A stretch of DNA of 64,000 nucleotides from Blumeriella jaapii (Eukaryota; Ascomycota; Leotiomycetes; Helotiales; Drepanopezizaceae): contig VWND01000069.1 in NCBI GenBank assembly GCA_009599575.1, positions 620,001 to 684,000 of the forward strand, read 5' to 3'. This document shows positions 23,217 through 35,553 of this stretch, piece after piece (position 1 is the stretch's first letter; each line of letters starts with the position of its first letter). Position numbers and translations under genes: made by a program. The notes beneath the pieces are model-generated. The model was not told where the DNA came from. It saw only the letters and a program-made list of their open reading frames with translations, and searched no databases.

Positions 23217-24058
23217 TTAATACCAGACGAATTCGCAGAATATTCGATTCATCCCAATTAAAGCTTCTACGATAGCCGTAGTCGAATCCTGAATTGCAGC
23301 TACGATATTCTCGTGGAAATCCAGAATTTGACCCAATTGGTCAGAATAGGTCCGAGCGACGTCTTCGAAACGTCGGAAAATACGTTTTATACTAGCGTCG
23401 TTAAAAAAAGGGGCCGGCGCAGCCAAGGCTTTTAAAACAGCAGCAGCCGCCAAACCGGCAGGAACGGGCGCAGCAGCAGCGGCGGCAGCCCGAGCCGCGG
23501 CGCGATTCGCACGATCTCCGACTATTATAAGAGCCGAAGCGTCATTCTTTTTTGAACGATTTATATAAATGTCGTAAATGATAAAATCGACAAAGGTCTT
23601 AGCAAAAGCTTTAGCTTCGGCAGCAAAAGAAAAAAAGGCGGCAGCGGCTGTAGCAGCATCGAAACGATTTATAAAATCGTTAAGGCCCGCGAAAAGTATT
23701 TGCGCCTCGGTGGCGCGTGCGGCAGAAACCTGTAGCTAATTAAAAGCGAGTCCGAATAAAAGTCTAGAGGATTTACAGAAAAGCACTGAATGTGCGAAGC
23801 TTTGCAGCGGTTGCATTTTACGCTGGGAAGCTCGAAAACGCAAAAAGGCAAAAAGTCCGCTATAATGCTTTCGCGTAAAATCAGGCGGACGCACCGAAGG
23901 CAGATAGAAATCAAAAGCATTTTGAGAGTTCGCGGCGAACGCGGCGAAAAGCAATTGATTAAAGTAGAAAAAAGCTGACGAGAAAATGAAAATAAAAAAG
24001 AAAAAAAAAAAGTTAAGCAGGAAAATGGCGGCCATTTTAAAAAAAAAGGCCTTTTCAA
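23217..24058 (-). CDS. Antisense two-exon ORF inside Gypsy-A+ (264 aa, unknown)
   Basis: Minus-strand gene model between pol and the 3' LTR, on the strand opposite to gag-pol. Exon 1 is 24058-23777 (94 codons) and exon 2 is 23729-23217 (170 codons plus stop). The 47-nt intron 23776-23730 has GTAAAT and CTACAG ends, and splicing joins two open frames in phase 0. Exon 1 ends in CNRCKASHIQC, a CX2CX6C motif like half of a fungal Zn2Cys6 cluster. Exon 2 is Ala-rich and then has a possibly helical segment (about the last 75 residues). GC content here is clearly above that of the element average. The start could be a later Met (about residue 47). I know antisense proteins with Cys clusters and coiled coils near fungal retroelements only in general terms; the function is unknown. 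It may lie partly damaged. Confidence 0.5.
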
Positions 24059-24269
24059 ACGAAAATGCGAGCGCTACCGAAAACAAAGAAAACAGAACAG
24101 CAGAACAGCCATAATTCACGACCAAAAGCGAACGAAACAGCTATAATTCACGACCGAAAGCGAAAGAAACCGCACGTTATTTCGAAGGCGTAACGCACGC
24201 CATACACGGAAGCATACGCACAAAAAAATCAGTCGCCTTTGGGGACCAAAGGCCTAGAGGGGGGGGTAA

Positions 24270-24683
24270 TGTCAGGAACCAACATCACGTATATAAGTCA
24301 GGTGATCCGCCAAGACCCTCTGCCTCCTACCAACCCTCGAATAATACTTTCTGCGGATAGACCGTGGGGGCCGGATAGTATTATAAAGGCTGAAGATAAC
24401 ATTTAAATAAAACACTTTATAAGAGTGATTGCTAAGGAACCAGTTATTAGAGTTATATTAAAAAGGATGAAAAAAGGTCGGGATAAGGGCTGGAAAAGCA
24501 TACTAAATGGGGGCTCGCCTGATTTCCTGGGAAATACTCTTTTCGAAGGCTCCACCCCTCCTTTTGTACTTATACACGCCTTCTACTAAAGATGTAAAAG
24601 GTAGAGATCAGTCTGACTATCAACCCAACCTTATCTGAGCTCTATTGTCTGAACTAGTGTTTCCCTGCCTTTCAATCCTTACA
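24270..24683 (+). repeat. 3' LTR of Gypsy-A+ (414 bp)
   Basis: Begins TGTCAGGAACC directly after a G-rich polypurine tract (about 24256-24268) and ends CCTTACA, followed by the target duplication ATGCG. Confidence 0.95.
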
Positions 24684-26250
24684 ATGCGAGGCCGCATGCT
24701 TTTTTTTGGCTTTTTTAATGCATTTTTATTTAATAGCGCTAACGTTACCGATTTTATCGAAAAATATAAAAAAACCTGTAAGAATTTCGGAATTTTTAAA
24801 ATTGAAATATTCGATAAACTTTTTCGTTATTATAACCTAACTACTAAAAATATTATTAAATCGATAAATAAATGAAAAGCTATTAGGGCTCGAAACTGGC
24901 GTAAGCTAATTAAAATTTTAAAATCGGAATTTCGAAACTACGATCGCTAGCAAATTCGCGATATTATCGCTTTTTTTAAGCAGTTTATTATAATAATTCG
25001 CCAAATTAAAAAACTCAAAGCTTATTATCGTATTTATACGAAAGTTTTTAACGTTTTCGTTAACAAAAAAGTCTTAAGCGAAATTAAGCAAAAAAAATTG
25101 TTTTTATTTAGCTTTTTAATTAGCATTCGTAACAAAACCATTAAGCATTTTAAAATTAATAAACAAAACTCTGAAATTTTCGATTAGTATTTTAAATTTA
25201 TAAAATTCGTTTTTAAACAAAATCAAAGCGAACGTATTATCGAAGCTATAAATCAAAAAAAATCTTCCTTTTCTATTTATAAAAAAAACGTGGAAGCTTT
25301 AGTATAAAAACATATCCAGCTATTAAAAGTTACCGAAATCGCTAAAAAACAATCAGTTATTATATTATTTAATCGCTTCGCAGAATTTACTGGCTTGGAA
25401 AAGCTTAATAAAAATATCGAAACTTTCGTATTAAAATTTACCGATATTAAAATTCAAAAGCTTTAAAGCAAAATCGAAAGTTTTATGCAATAGCAAAAGA
25501 AACTTTTTTACGTTAATTCAAATAATAAAAACGATTAAAATGGCTTTTACAATAATTATTTTTTTTAAAATGCTCGAAGCGATCAGTCTCGCCAAGCCAT
25601 CGTAGGAATAATAGCTGCCCAATAGCAATCTCTCCGTATTAGCGATTAAAATCAGCGAAATATTAATTACAATAACGATTATTAAAAAAAAAAAAAAATT
25701 AACGCGAAAACCAAAATTGCGGCTATTAAAATAATAAAAATAATTATTAAAAAAAACCTCGTAGCCTTAAATATAGATTTTGTGATAATAAAGAAATTTA
25801 TTGCGAAAAACTTTATATTCGCTTTAAATGCAAAGCATTTAATTTTTGTATAAATAATAATATCTGTTATATTAACAAATATAAAGCGATTTGCTTCGAA
25901 CCGACGAAAGTAAAAATGGACTTTTTTAATAAAGCTAAAAACCAAAGCTGATTAAATATTATTTGCTTAAAAATAAAAAGTACGAAATAAAACGATTGCT
26001 TAGAAAACAGAAAAAATGCAAAAAAACGATTTTTATTAATAAAAAAAAAAACATTTTAAAAAAACGTATTAATTAAAAAAAAATTCTTTATTTCAAATAT
26101 AAATAAAGTTTAAATATATAAATAAAAAACAAATATATATATTACCAATACAAATATCGCATCTGCAGATATTATGGCTGCATAATTAAGCCAGCGAATT
26201 ATAAAAAAACAAAATGCTTCTGTTTTATTCGCCAAACCAACTGATATAAA
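24684..26250 (+). pseudogene. Gypsy-C copy 1 gag (broken)
   Basis: The ORF resumes just after the Gypsy-A+ duplication. An early open stretch (24645-24875 region) encodes FFNAFLFNSANVTDFIEKYK, a retroviral-capsid-type start, and ends at a TGA where Trp is expected. The frame then continues with many RIP stops to a Cys-containing block near 26150-26220 (ICRYYGCII..TKCFCF) that may be a zinc-binding nucleocapsid. Collinear with 35554-37110 in copy 2. Confidence 0.7.
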
Positions 26251-27261
26251 AAAAAACGTTAAAATCGAAAAAAAAAAAGATTTTAAAATTCGAAAAAAAA
26301 CCGATAAAACTATTAGAAAAACGCTTATAATAAAAGAAATTAACGACGATATATAAAATATCGATACCGATATTTCGGTTTAAATTATTCAGAAAATACC
26401 AGCTTTTAAACGCTTATTATTAATACGAAGCGAAAAATAAATCGATAAATATATTAGCTCCGAAGCCGTCGACGAAATTATTAAAAAAATTATAAAACAA
26501 AAAATTAAATTAAAATTCAGCGATTTATTTAATACAAAAAAGAAATTCGACAAAGTTATTAATAAACAAATCCTTGTATTAAAAAAAAACAAAAAAATTA
26601 AAATTATCCGAGAAAAAACCGATTTTAAATTAAAAAAAAACCAAAAAAAAATTTATAATACCGCAATTAATTTAGCCGATAAAAAAAAATCCTCGGAAAA
26701 AGTCAGCTTTTTGGCTTTCGCTATAAAAACCTAAAAGTTAAAACGACGAAACTGCTTTTATACGGCTATAAAAGCGCTAAAAATAAAAATAATGCTTAAA
26801 AAAAATACGATCGCCTTTGTTTTATTCGATAATAAAACCGAAATTAATTGCATAAATTAAAAAACAGCCGAAGTTAATAATATTTCGATTATTACCGACA
26901 AACGAATAATTTATATTATCGTTAATAAAAATATTATTAAGTTTAATAAAATTATACGAAATATAAAAATCGACGTTGAAAGTATTATTATTTATAAAAA
27001 CTTTTTAATAATAAAAAATGCTTTTATTTTATTATTTTTAAAATGCTTTGGATTTTAAAAAGTTTCGTCAATTTCAAATACACCGAGAACGGCCAAATAA
27101 AAGCATTTTTCTGAAATTGAAACCGATCTTTTTAAAGCCAAATTATCGTCGCCGGCGATAAAATTTTTTTAATCGACGTTTTATCGAAAAACGAATAGCC
27201 GGCTTTAGTTTTAAAACAAACGCTAAATTATAACAAAACCTGGAAAATATTTAGCCAAAAG

Positions 27262-27296
27262 CATTTACGTCGCTAATCGAAATAGCACCGCGAATA
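27262..27296 (+). repeat. Hairpin repeat, site 1 (Gypsy-C copy 1, PR-RT region)
   Basis: Left arm ATTTACG, right arm GCACCGCGAAT. Matches the family consensus ATTCGCG-N15-20-GCACCGCGAAT with one mutated arm. Confidence 0.75.
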
Positions 27297-29209
27297 AAAT
27301 TAATTAATATTAATATTTTTGGCTATTAATTCGGAAATAAAAGTTCCGAAGATTTCGTTTTCGTATTAAACAAATCCGATTTATATATTCTACCTTTTTA
27401 TATTAACATCAGCATTTTTTATAAGCGCAAAACTAATAAAATACGATCCGTGAATTTTAGCGAATTCGATAAAAATATTTCCGAAAAAATAAACGATTGA
27501 TTTAAAAAAAATAAAATAACAAAACCATTCTAACTAATTATTAACGAGCTCGAAAAACTTATTACCGGCCGATTTTTCAGCTTATTATCTGACAGCCGAT
27601 TTACAAAAAAACGATTTAATAATTTAGCAATCGAAATTTAATTTTTGCTAAAAAAAAAAAAAATTTTATACGAAATCCTACGCAACCGAAAAAAGGCTAT
27701 AATCTTCGATTTTACCGAAATAGGCCAATTCAGCTTTAACGTTACGCTTTATATCGATATTAAAACCGTGCTTTACGAAGCCTGGCAAAAAAAAACCTTT
27801 TTAATTTCTAAAGTTTTTTAAAATAAAATAATCGAAATATTAAAAAAACGAATTAAATAAAAGATTTTCGAATTTTGCTACGGTCTATACAAAAACAAAT
27901 GGTTTATCGTTGCGAAAAAAAAAAAAAGCATTTACAAATTTATTACCGCAGTCGTCGAAATAAACAAAATAACGATACGAAACGCTAACGTTTTATTTAA
28001 CGTCGATTAATTCTCAAACGAATTCGCGGAATTAACAATCGCTTTTTTTTTCGATTTGTTTTTCGGCTACGATTATTTAATGCTTAATTTACGATTTCGA
28101 AATATAACGGCAATTTAAATATTAATCGGTTTATTTCGTATAACGAAAATACTTATAAAAGCTATTAATTCAGTCGTTTAATTCGTAAAAATCGTATATA
28201 AGGTTTTTATAATTTACATTTCTGATATTATTTTTTTTTACGTCGACGACGTCGGTGTAAAAAATCTTAAATTATATTATAATAATAAAAAGATCTTTTT
28301 TAAAATTCGACGTTATATAATAAAATATATTTAAAACATCGATAAAATTATAATTTGCTTCGAAAAAACCAAAGCTATTATTAATTCTCGATCAAAATTT
28401 TGTATATCCGAAATAAATATCGTTGATTATATAACTAACAGCGCTAGCCGCTATTTTTAACGAAAAAAAATTAAAAAAATTTGCGAATAAAAAAAATATA
28501 AAAATATTACCGAAGCCAAAGCTTTTATTAACGTTATAATTTATTACCGCAATTAAATCAAAAACTTTTTTCAAAAAGCTGCATTTATTTACGCTACGAT
28601 AAAAAAAAAAATCGATTTCGTTTAAAAAAAAAAACAAAGCAAAGCTATAAAAGTTTTTAAAAACGATTTTTTATCGGTCCTATCGCTTATGCGGATCGAT
28701 TACAGCCCAAACGCAAAAAAAATTATTTTAATTATCGACGCTAATATTTTCGGTTAAAAAGCTATATTACAACAAATCGATAAAAACAAAAAACGATATT
28801 TTTTACGATTCGAAAACGGCTTATAATCTTTCGCGAAAATACGCTACGATGCTATTAAACGAAAATATCGAAGCGTTTTTAAAATAATAAAAAAAATAAA
28901 AAACGAATTGTACGGCGTATATTTTATTTTAAAAACAAACGCAAAAGTTTTTATCGATTAATTAAATAAAAAAGCCAATAACCTGCCAAAAGTATTCGTT
29001 ATTAATTAAATAGCCTGAATACGATTTATGAATTTCGAAATTAAACATATTAAAAAAATAACTAATATAACGGCAAACGGCTTTTTCAAACGAAAACGCT
29101 TTTATTTATTTAATTTCGCTAAATAAAGCGAACAAAATATTAACGAATAAATTGCTAACGAAATCGGCTGCTTCGTTATTTGCGTTTTAAGTTTTACAAA
29201 ACCAAAACT

Positions 29210-29305
29210 ATTCGCGTTGCTATTTCGGCTGGCACCGCGAATAAAAAACGCTAATTTTCGGGCCGAAAAAGCATTCGCGTTATTATTTCAGCTAGCACCG
29301 CGAAT
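29210..29305 (+). repeat. Hairpin repeat, sites 2 and 3 (Gypsy-C copy 1, RNase H-IN linker)
   Basis: Two copies, 29210-29243 and 29273-29305, each with left arm ATTCGCG and right arm CACCGCGAAT, read in the pol frame as FALLFRLAPR and FALLFQLAPR. Confidence 0.9.
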
Positions 29306-30859
29306 GGATTTAATCGAAAACGATCGGAATAAGCCGATTAACGACGAAAATAAATTTTTGATCGATAATTACGAAACCGAAGATTTTTATTTAATCGCAT
29401 ATTATTTAACCATTTTATTTAAACTATTTAGCGTATTAAATTATTAATTTAAATTATTTAAAAATCAAACTTTCGATTATATTTTAGCCGACAGAAAACT
29501 GTATAAAATAAAAAATAATATATATTAAAAACGCTTAATAATAAATAATAAAGCTAATAAGTTTTAAATTATAAAAAAAACTTACGAAAAAGTGTTTTAT
29601 AAAAAAGCAAAAGCTATTTATTACCGAATTAAAAACGATTTTTAATAAAAAAAATATTTCGAAAATTACAAAACCTTCGTCAAAAGCTGTATTTTTTGCT
29701 AAAAACGAAAGCTTGGCCGAAAAAAAAATCTATTATATCCGACGTGGTTTTTTAAAATTTAAAAAAAAATTAATTTCGACGTTACGCGCGTATCGATTAC
29801 CGACCGCGAGCATACGTGCTTCGTATTCGTTATCGACGATTTTTCTGAATAATCTGAAAAGCGATTTTTCCGAAACGCTATTTCCGAATTTATAACGACT
29901 TTTTTTTAAAAAAACGTTGTATATCGATACGGTTTATTTAACAAATTAAACGTCGATAATAAATCCGAAAACAAAAGCGTTATCGAAACTTTTACAAAAA
30001 AATATAATATTTAACGTATTTAAATTTCAGCTTATAATTCGAAAAGCAACGGATCCGTAAAACGAAGCTATAAAAATATTTTCGACGATTTTTTAAAAGC
30101 TATTCGAAGGGGCTATAAACGTTGATCGCGGAAATTTTCGGAAATGCTTTTTGCTATGCGCATATGCATATACGCTTTTACTAAAATAACTTTATTTTTT
30201 ATTTAATACGGCAAAAACGCTCGACTGCTTTTGAAAATAAAATAGCTTATGTAAAAAGTTTTTTAACGTAATTAAAATAAAAACGAAAATAAACTTATTA
30301 GCAATAAAATTTAAATAATTAAATTATCGCGATATAAATATAAAAAAAATAATTTTTAAAAAAAAAATATAAAAAAGCAGCTAAAAAAATCTGGAATAAA
30401 ACCAAGGTTTTAAAAAAAACGCTAATTAAAAAAAAAGATTTAATTTTAATTTACGACGTCCAGCGCGCTATTAATAAATCGGCCGATATTAAGCTTGATT
30501 ATAAATGGCTCGGACCTTACGAAATATACGAGGCCGAATTAAATAAAAGCTATTATAAGCTTACGAAACTCGATAAAATAAAACTGAAAGAAACGTTCGC
30601 CGCCAATCGGTTAAAGCGATTTTACAAAAAAAATCAGCAAATTTACTTTCTAAATTCTGAATTAAAAAGTAATTCCGACTTTAGCGAATCCGACGACGAT
30701 TCCGACCAAAGCGATTATATTTTTAAAAAAAAAAAAGCCCACCCCTCTGAAAAAGTCTGGAAACAACCGGACGATAACCCCGCTGCTGAAAGCATAATTT
30801 AAGTCGTGATTCCACTTATAACCGAAAAAAAGAAAAATGCATACAAAATTATTTATTAA

Positions 30860-31329
30860 CTATTTTATTGTTTTTGTTATTTATTATTTTCCTTTTTATT
30901 ATATATTATTTTATTATTCTTGTTTTGCTTACTTATATACAACTTAATTATTCTGTTTTATATACGCTATTTATTTTAAAAACCTTTTTTTATATTATTT
31001 AAAACATCTATTGTATTTTTTTTTGTTTAACTGTATTTTTGTTTATTAAAATAAAAGCTTTATATATATTTAAGCCGCATATTTAATATATTTATATTAT
31101 TCGCACATTTTACGAAAACTATTTTTTATACATTTTATTATTTGCTACTTTTTGTATTATTTACTTTTTTCGTTATTTTAAACGGATGCCTGCCTGAACA
31201 ATTATAATTTATTAAAAAAACAGCATGCGGATTCTCGTAACTTTTAAATACAAATACCCTATAATTTCTATACTTTTTTCCATTTATTTTTCAACAAATA
31301 TAATACATTTTTTTAATTAATAAACCTAT
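30860..31329 (+). other. Spacer between pol and ORF3 of Gypsy-C copy 1
   Basis: About 470 bp of T-rich sequence with no ORF, collinear with 41722-42150 of copy 2. It may be an internal untranslated region; nothing else seen. Confidence 0.6.
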
Positions 31330-34300
31330 CGATATTATATCGTTTTTTAAACAAAGCGTTGCTAAACCTGGCAAGCTTATTTTTAATTTATTTTAAAACG
31401 AAACTATTATACGCAACTTTTTCGAATTTAAACAAATATATAATACCGCTATTTTAAATTAACAAACAACTTTTGTAAAAATATTTATAAAGCAATTCGA
31501 TATAATAATTAAAAACGTTAACGAATTTTTATTCGATTACGAAAGTTTCGTTAAAGCTAAATTCGTTCGCAAAAACTTTAAATACGATAAATTTCTGCTG
31601 AATTATAACAACGTTTTAAAAGCTTTCGCCGAAGCAAAAAAAATTCGAAATAATAAAAAAAAAGTGACAGACCGAATATTACGCTTTTTGTTAAATCAAC
31701 GAAAAAAAATATTTAAAAATACGTTTTTAGCAAAATCACCGGTGTTATTTCATTTCGGCATTTCGCTCGTTTTTTCGAAACTATTACTTTTACTAAAAAA
31801 AAAGTTTAAATACTAAACGCTTATATTTTTAAAACGCAAATCTTAAAAACTAATAATTTAAAAGCCCGCAAATTTATAAGCTTTTTTACAATTGTTTGCA
31901 AATTAATCGACGACGTTATATAATCGCTAAAAAAAGTTTTAATCGGTTGCGAAATTTTAAATTTGATTTTTTTTCAAAACAAAAAATTAAATATTACTAA
32001 ATACGGTATTTTTATACCGAAAAAAAAAACGACGTCATTTCGATATTTTAAATTTACAACGACGAAAAAAACGAAAAAGCTAATATTATTTTCGTTTAAT
32101 TCGAAAAAATATACGCGATAATAATTAATATTTTTAAAACAGCTAAAACAATTCGGCGATTTTTATTTTTAATTATCGAAAACGAATTCGAAAACAAAAT
32201 TAAAAGCGTAATAATAAACAACCGCTTATTCGAATATAAAAAACTTATTATACTTATAAAAACAATTCCGGAAAAAATAAAAACAAAAAACGTAAAAAAG
32301 CGCGCCGATACTTTCGAAATTTTTTTTATTCGGAAAAAAAAACCATTCGCGTCGCTAACAAAAAAAGCACCGCGAATAAAAACAGCCGGAAATCGACGCC
32401 GAGCTATAGTTTTTAAGCTAATTAATAAAAAACGCAACGATTTTACGAAATTAAATTTAAAAAACGCCGGTATTCCGAAAAAAAAAAACTCAAACGATTT
32501 TGAATCTGACCTTTCGAAACTAAATACGCAAATATCAAAAACGCCTGCTGCGTTTAAAAACGTCGTACCGCTAATATTTTAGATTTTAATAAAAGTATTT
32601 AAAATTTCGATTATTATACGATTTAACCGAAAAAATCTGAAAAAAAATATCGAAATTATCGCGGAAAAAATTATACAAAAAATATAAAATTAAATTATTC
32701 TGCTTAAAACTTTCGCTTTCGACGACGAAACGATTTAAAAATTTTATTTCGACATTTTTATATAAAAATCAAATAAATCCGTTAATTTTTTTTTTTTTGC
32801 TTCGAACGAAAACTAAATTAAGTTTTTTTCGGAAAATTGCAAATATAATACGCCGGAATAAATAAAAAAAACTTTTAAAAACGATAATCCGTTTTTACTC
32901 GAGCTTTTCTTCGTTGAAAAACTTCGATTTTTTAATTTCGTTTTTACGAATAACGTTAACGCTAAAAAAAACGGCAAATTCTGCTATTTTTATATACGTT
33001 ATTACGCGGCGTATTGCGATTTAATTACAAAAAAAATCGACGTTGTCGGCTTCGCTAATCGATTCGCTGCTATTAAAAATTCGGATTACGATATATTCGA
33101 AATTAATTTTAATAATCAATTTATATTTTAACGAAAAACTGCGAAAACTATTTAAGCGCGCGCAAAAGCTTATTTGGGCTACGCAAACTTTAAAACAAAT
33201 TCTAAAACTTTCAGCGCGATTATAAAGCTCGATTAAAACGTAAAAAAATAAAAGCAACGAATATTTTTAAAAGCCGACTTTTTTAATTTTTCGACCGAAA
33301 ATATATTTTAAAATCTATTTAAATTAAGCTGCGAATTCGTTAATTACATAAAGTTTTATAACGGAGAAAACAAGCTATTATTGTATTTTATAAAAAAAAA
33401 AGTAGCTATATATAAGTATTATTTTCGATTAATTAAAACCTAAAAAGCGCTTACAGCTTTTTTCGCTAATATATTTTATAATTTTATTTAACAAGCTTTT
33501 AAAATGCATCCCGGCTTTTATTTCGCTGCTTTGATTACTCGGAATTCCGGAAACTGCCGTTTCGTAGCTTATTTTAACGTTCCGATCGCTTTAGGTTTCG
33601 CTGGTCCCGATCGTATTACAATTATAAAATTCGATATCGCCGATTTTTAAAAAAAAAAAAAAATCGAAAACCCGACCGACGCCATTTTCGATTACTACGT
33701 TTTGCCTGCATTCGCATATAATTCGGAAATAATCGAAGCTTATTTGCAATTATATTACGACGCTAAACTAATTAAAACCATTCAGAAAAGCTCGGCTTTT
33801 TTATACTTCAGCGCGTTTAAAACAATAGCCTCGGCTATTTTATCGAATTATAAAACCGAAAGCTACGGAATAAAAAATAAAATAACTTTTGTTAATTTTT
33901 CGATTAAACAAAAAGTTTTCGTTAAATTCAGGATTTAAAAAACCGACGGCGCGATGCTAATTTATTCGAATAATTATACGGCGTAAAAATACAAAAACTA
34001 TTTCGAAAACGATAATCCGATAAGCAATCTAATACTATTTGTACTGCGGCGAAAGCAATTATAGCATTTTCGGTAATTTCGATTACAAACGATTACTTCC
34101 GAACCATTTCGTAAAATAGTTTTTTTTACAAGCTTCGAAGCTTTTTTAAAAGCATTCGTCGATAAACAATCGTAATCCGACCTATCAGTTTTACGCGAAG
34201 CAAAAGCGTTAATCGGTTTTAATTACGACGAATTAATCGATTATTTTTACGATTTTAATACAAAACTTTTTAACGCTTTTTGCAAAACGTAAAATCACGT

Positions 34301-34515
34301 TTAAAAGCTGGAATTTATTATTTACGAAGAAAAATCGTAAAAAGCATTTGTCGCGGCGACGGCGGATAATATTATCGACGAAAAAACTATCAAAACGTTC
34401 GTAAATCTAAACGATACTTCGACTGATATTTTATCGAGCCATTTTTTAAAAAAGCAAAATAAACAAAATAATTCAAACGATAAGCGAAACGCTATCTTTT
34501 CGCAGAAGCTAATAA
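31330..34515 (+). pseudogene. Gypsy-C copy 1 third ORF (unknown, about 1,050 codons)
   Basis: A long coding-like region lies on the same strand downstream of integrase and before the LTR. One frame can be followed for about 3 kb in both copies if TAA/TAG are read as former Gln/Trp codons. The piece 33702-33938 is fully open. No gag, pol, chromodomain or transmembrane pattern is recognised. A hairpin repeat sits in frame at 32345-32377. The last 174 bp seen in copy 2, which encode the predicted C-terminus, are missing here. It could be a captured host gene or an element-specific protein in the env position; I cannot name it. Confidence 0.6.
32345..32377 (+). repeat. Hairpin repeat, site 4 (Gypsy-C copy 1, ORF3)
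   Basis: Arms ATTCGCG and CACCGCGAAT with the inner part GTCGCTAACAAAAAAAG. Read as FASLTKKAPR in the ORF3 frame. Confidence 0.88.
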
Positions 34516-34782
34516 TATAAAACGGTGATACCTTGTATTAATAAAAGTTGGTAGTTTTAGCTATGGTCGAGGCATGGACCCCTCCGAAACCCCCTGCCAC
34601 TGACTACTTTTAACAGATATAAAAGCAAAGCACTCTTTTAAATAGTACTATAGGCACGCAGTCCAATTCATATTTTTATTTTTTTTTTTTTTTCTTTTTT
34701 CAGTTTTTTTTAAAAATTTCCTAGACTATTTTACCCACCGATATATAGCCGTATTAATTTGGTTTTCCTATTTATTTTTACA
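34516..34782 (+). repeat. Gypsy-C LTR 2 (shared between copies)
   Basis: 267 bp, begins TATAAAACGG (RIP-type form of TGTAAAACGG) and ends TTTTTACA. It is the only LTR between the two internal regions, so the copies form an LTR-int-LTR-int-LTR array. Confidence 0.92.
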
Positions 34783-35553
34783 TTTGATAATTTACGCAAG
34801 GATTTAAACTTCGGTGTTTCGTTTTTATACACTCGCCGATGCATTTCTTAAATTCTTAATTAAAGTCGACTTCGATATTTCGCTACTACGGCTTGAAAGA
34901 CCTTTCATATGATGTTATTCGCAGTTGCATTATATAAAAAACTTTTAATAGCTTTTTTTATTTTGCGTATAATTATTAGATTATAAAAATGCAATATATT
35001 TTAGAAACGTTTAAAATTACGGTTAGGCAATCCTAAACCGTGCGAAATTCAAAGCTCGAAAATCGCTTTTTTATTTAAAAATAACAAATCGAATATTGGT
35101 TTATACGTTTCGACCGCTGCGCTCGGCCTTTTTAAACTAAATTTCTTTTAATCAAACGCTTAGCGAAAATTCAACCTCCTGATTTTACGCTTTGTGATTA
35201 TAGCAATTACAATTTGCGGCTTTTTATTAAAAATAATAAAAAAATGGCTATACGTGCATTAGCTTAAGCCACGGAATATCGAAACCGTGGATTATACAAC
35301 AATATCATATCAATCTAGTTAATTTACCAAAAAACAAATTCTTTAACACGTTATTTAAATGTTTGGACGCAATTTTATTTTATTTAATTTTTTTAAAAAA
35401 TATAAAAACCTTTTTAATAGCTTTTTTATTAAAAACGATTTTTTTTATATTAAAAATCTATAATCTGCAACTCCAGAAAACATTTATTTATTTAATTCAA
35501 ATCTTATTAATATTTTCGCTAATATTATAGACAACGACGCTTTTCGTTTTTTT
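34783..35553 (+). other. Gypsy-C copy 2 leader
   Basis: AT-rich leader collinear with 16555-17324. The empty target site of Gypsy-A+ (ATACG) is at its end, 35554-35558. Confidence 0.8.

Larger units (their letters stand above)
17330..24683 (+). mobile_element. Gypsy-A+ LTR retrotransposon, complete, youngest insertion
   Basis: The element is 7,354 bp with LTRs of 413 and 414 bp and a perfect target duplication ATGCG (17325-17329 and 24684-24688). The same site in Gypsy-C copy 2 is empty (ATACG at 35554-35558), which proves the insertion. Order: 5' LTR, gag with two zinc knuckles, pol (protease, RT, RNase H, integrase, chromodomain), an antisense ORF region, a purine tract (gaggggggggtaa) and the 3' LTR. 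RIP damage is lighter than in the other elements: long blocks are open and the 23.2-24.1 kb part keeps a fairly high GC content. The RT box YFDD is intact, but premature stops make it non-autonomous as it stands. Confidence 0.95.
26251..30859 (+). pseudogene. Gypsy-C copy 1 pol (PR-RT-RNase H-IN, broken)
   Basis: The protease site is at about 26821-26853 (FDNKTEINCI; RIP-changed from a DSGAE-type motif). RT is at about 27880-28260 with INKITIRNANV, FFGYDY and the catalytic YVDD at 28239-28250. RNase H is at about 28700-29100 (IIDANIFG, RYDAIKRKYR). A linker at 29210-29305 holds two copies of the hairpin repeat. Integrase follows, and its C-terminal domain is readable near 30450-30620 (YDVQRAINKSADIKLDYKWLGPY). 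The end is TAA 30857-30859. The sequence matches the fungal Ty3 family with an F-x-DD-x-GV box. Confidence 0.82.
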
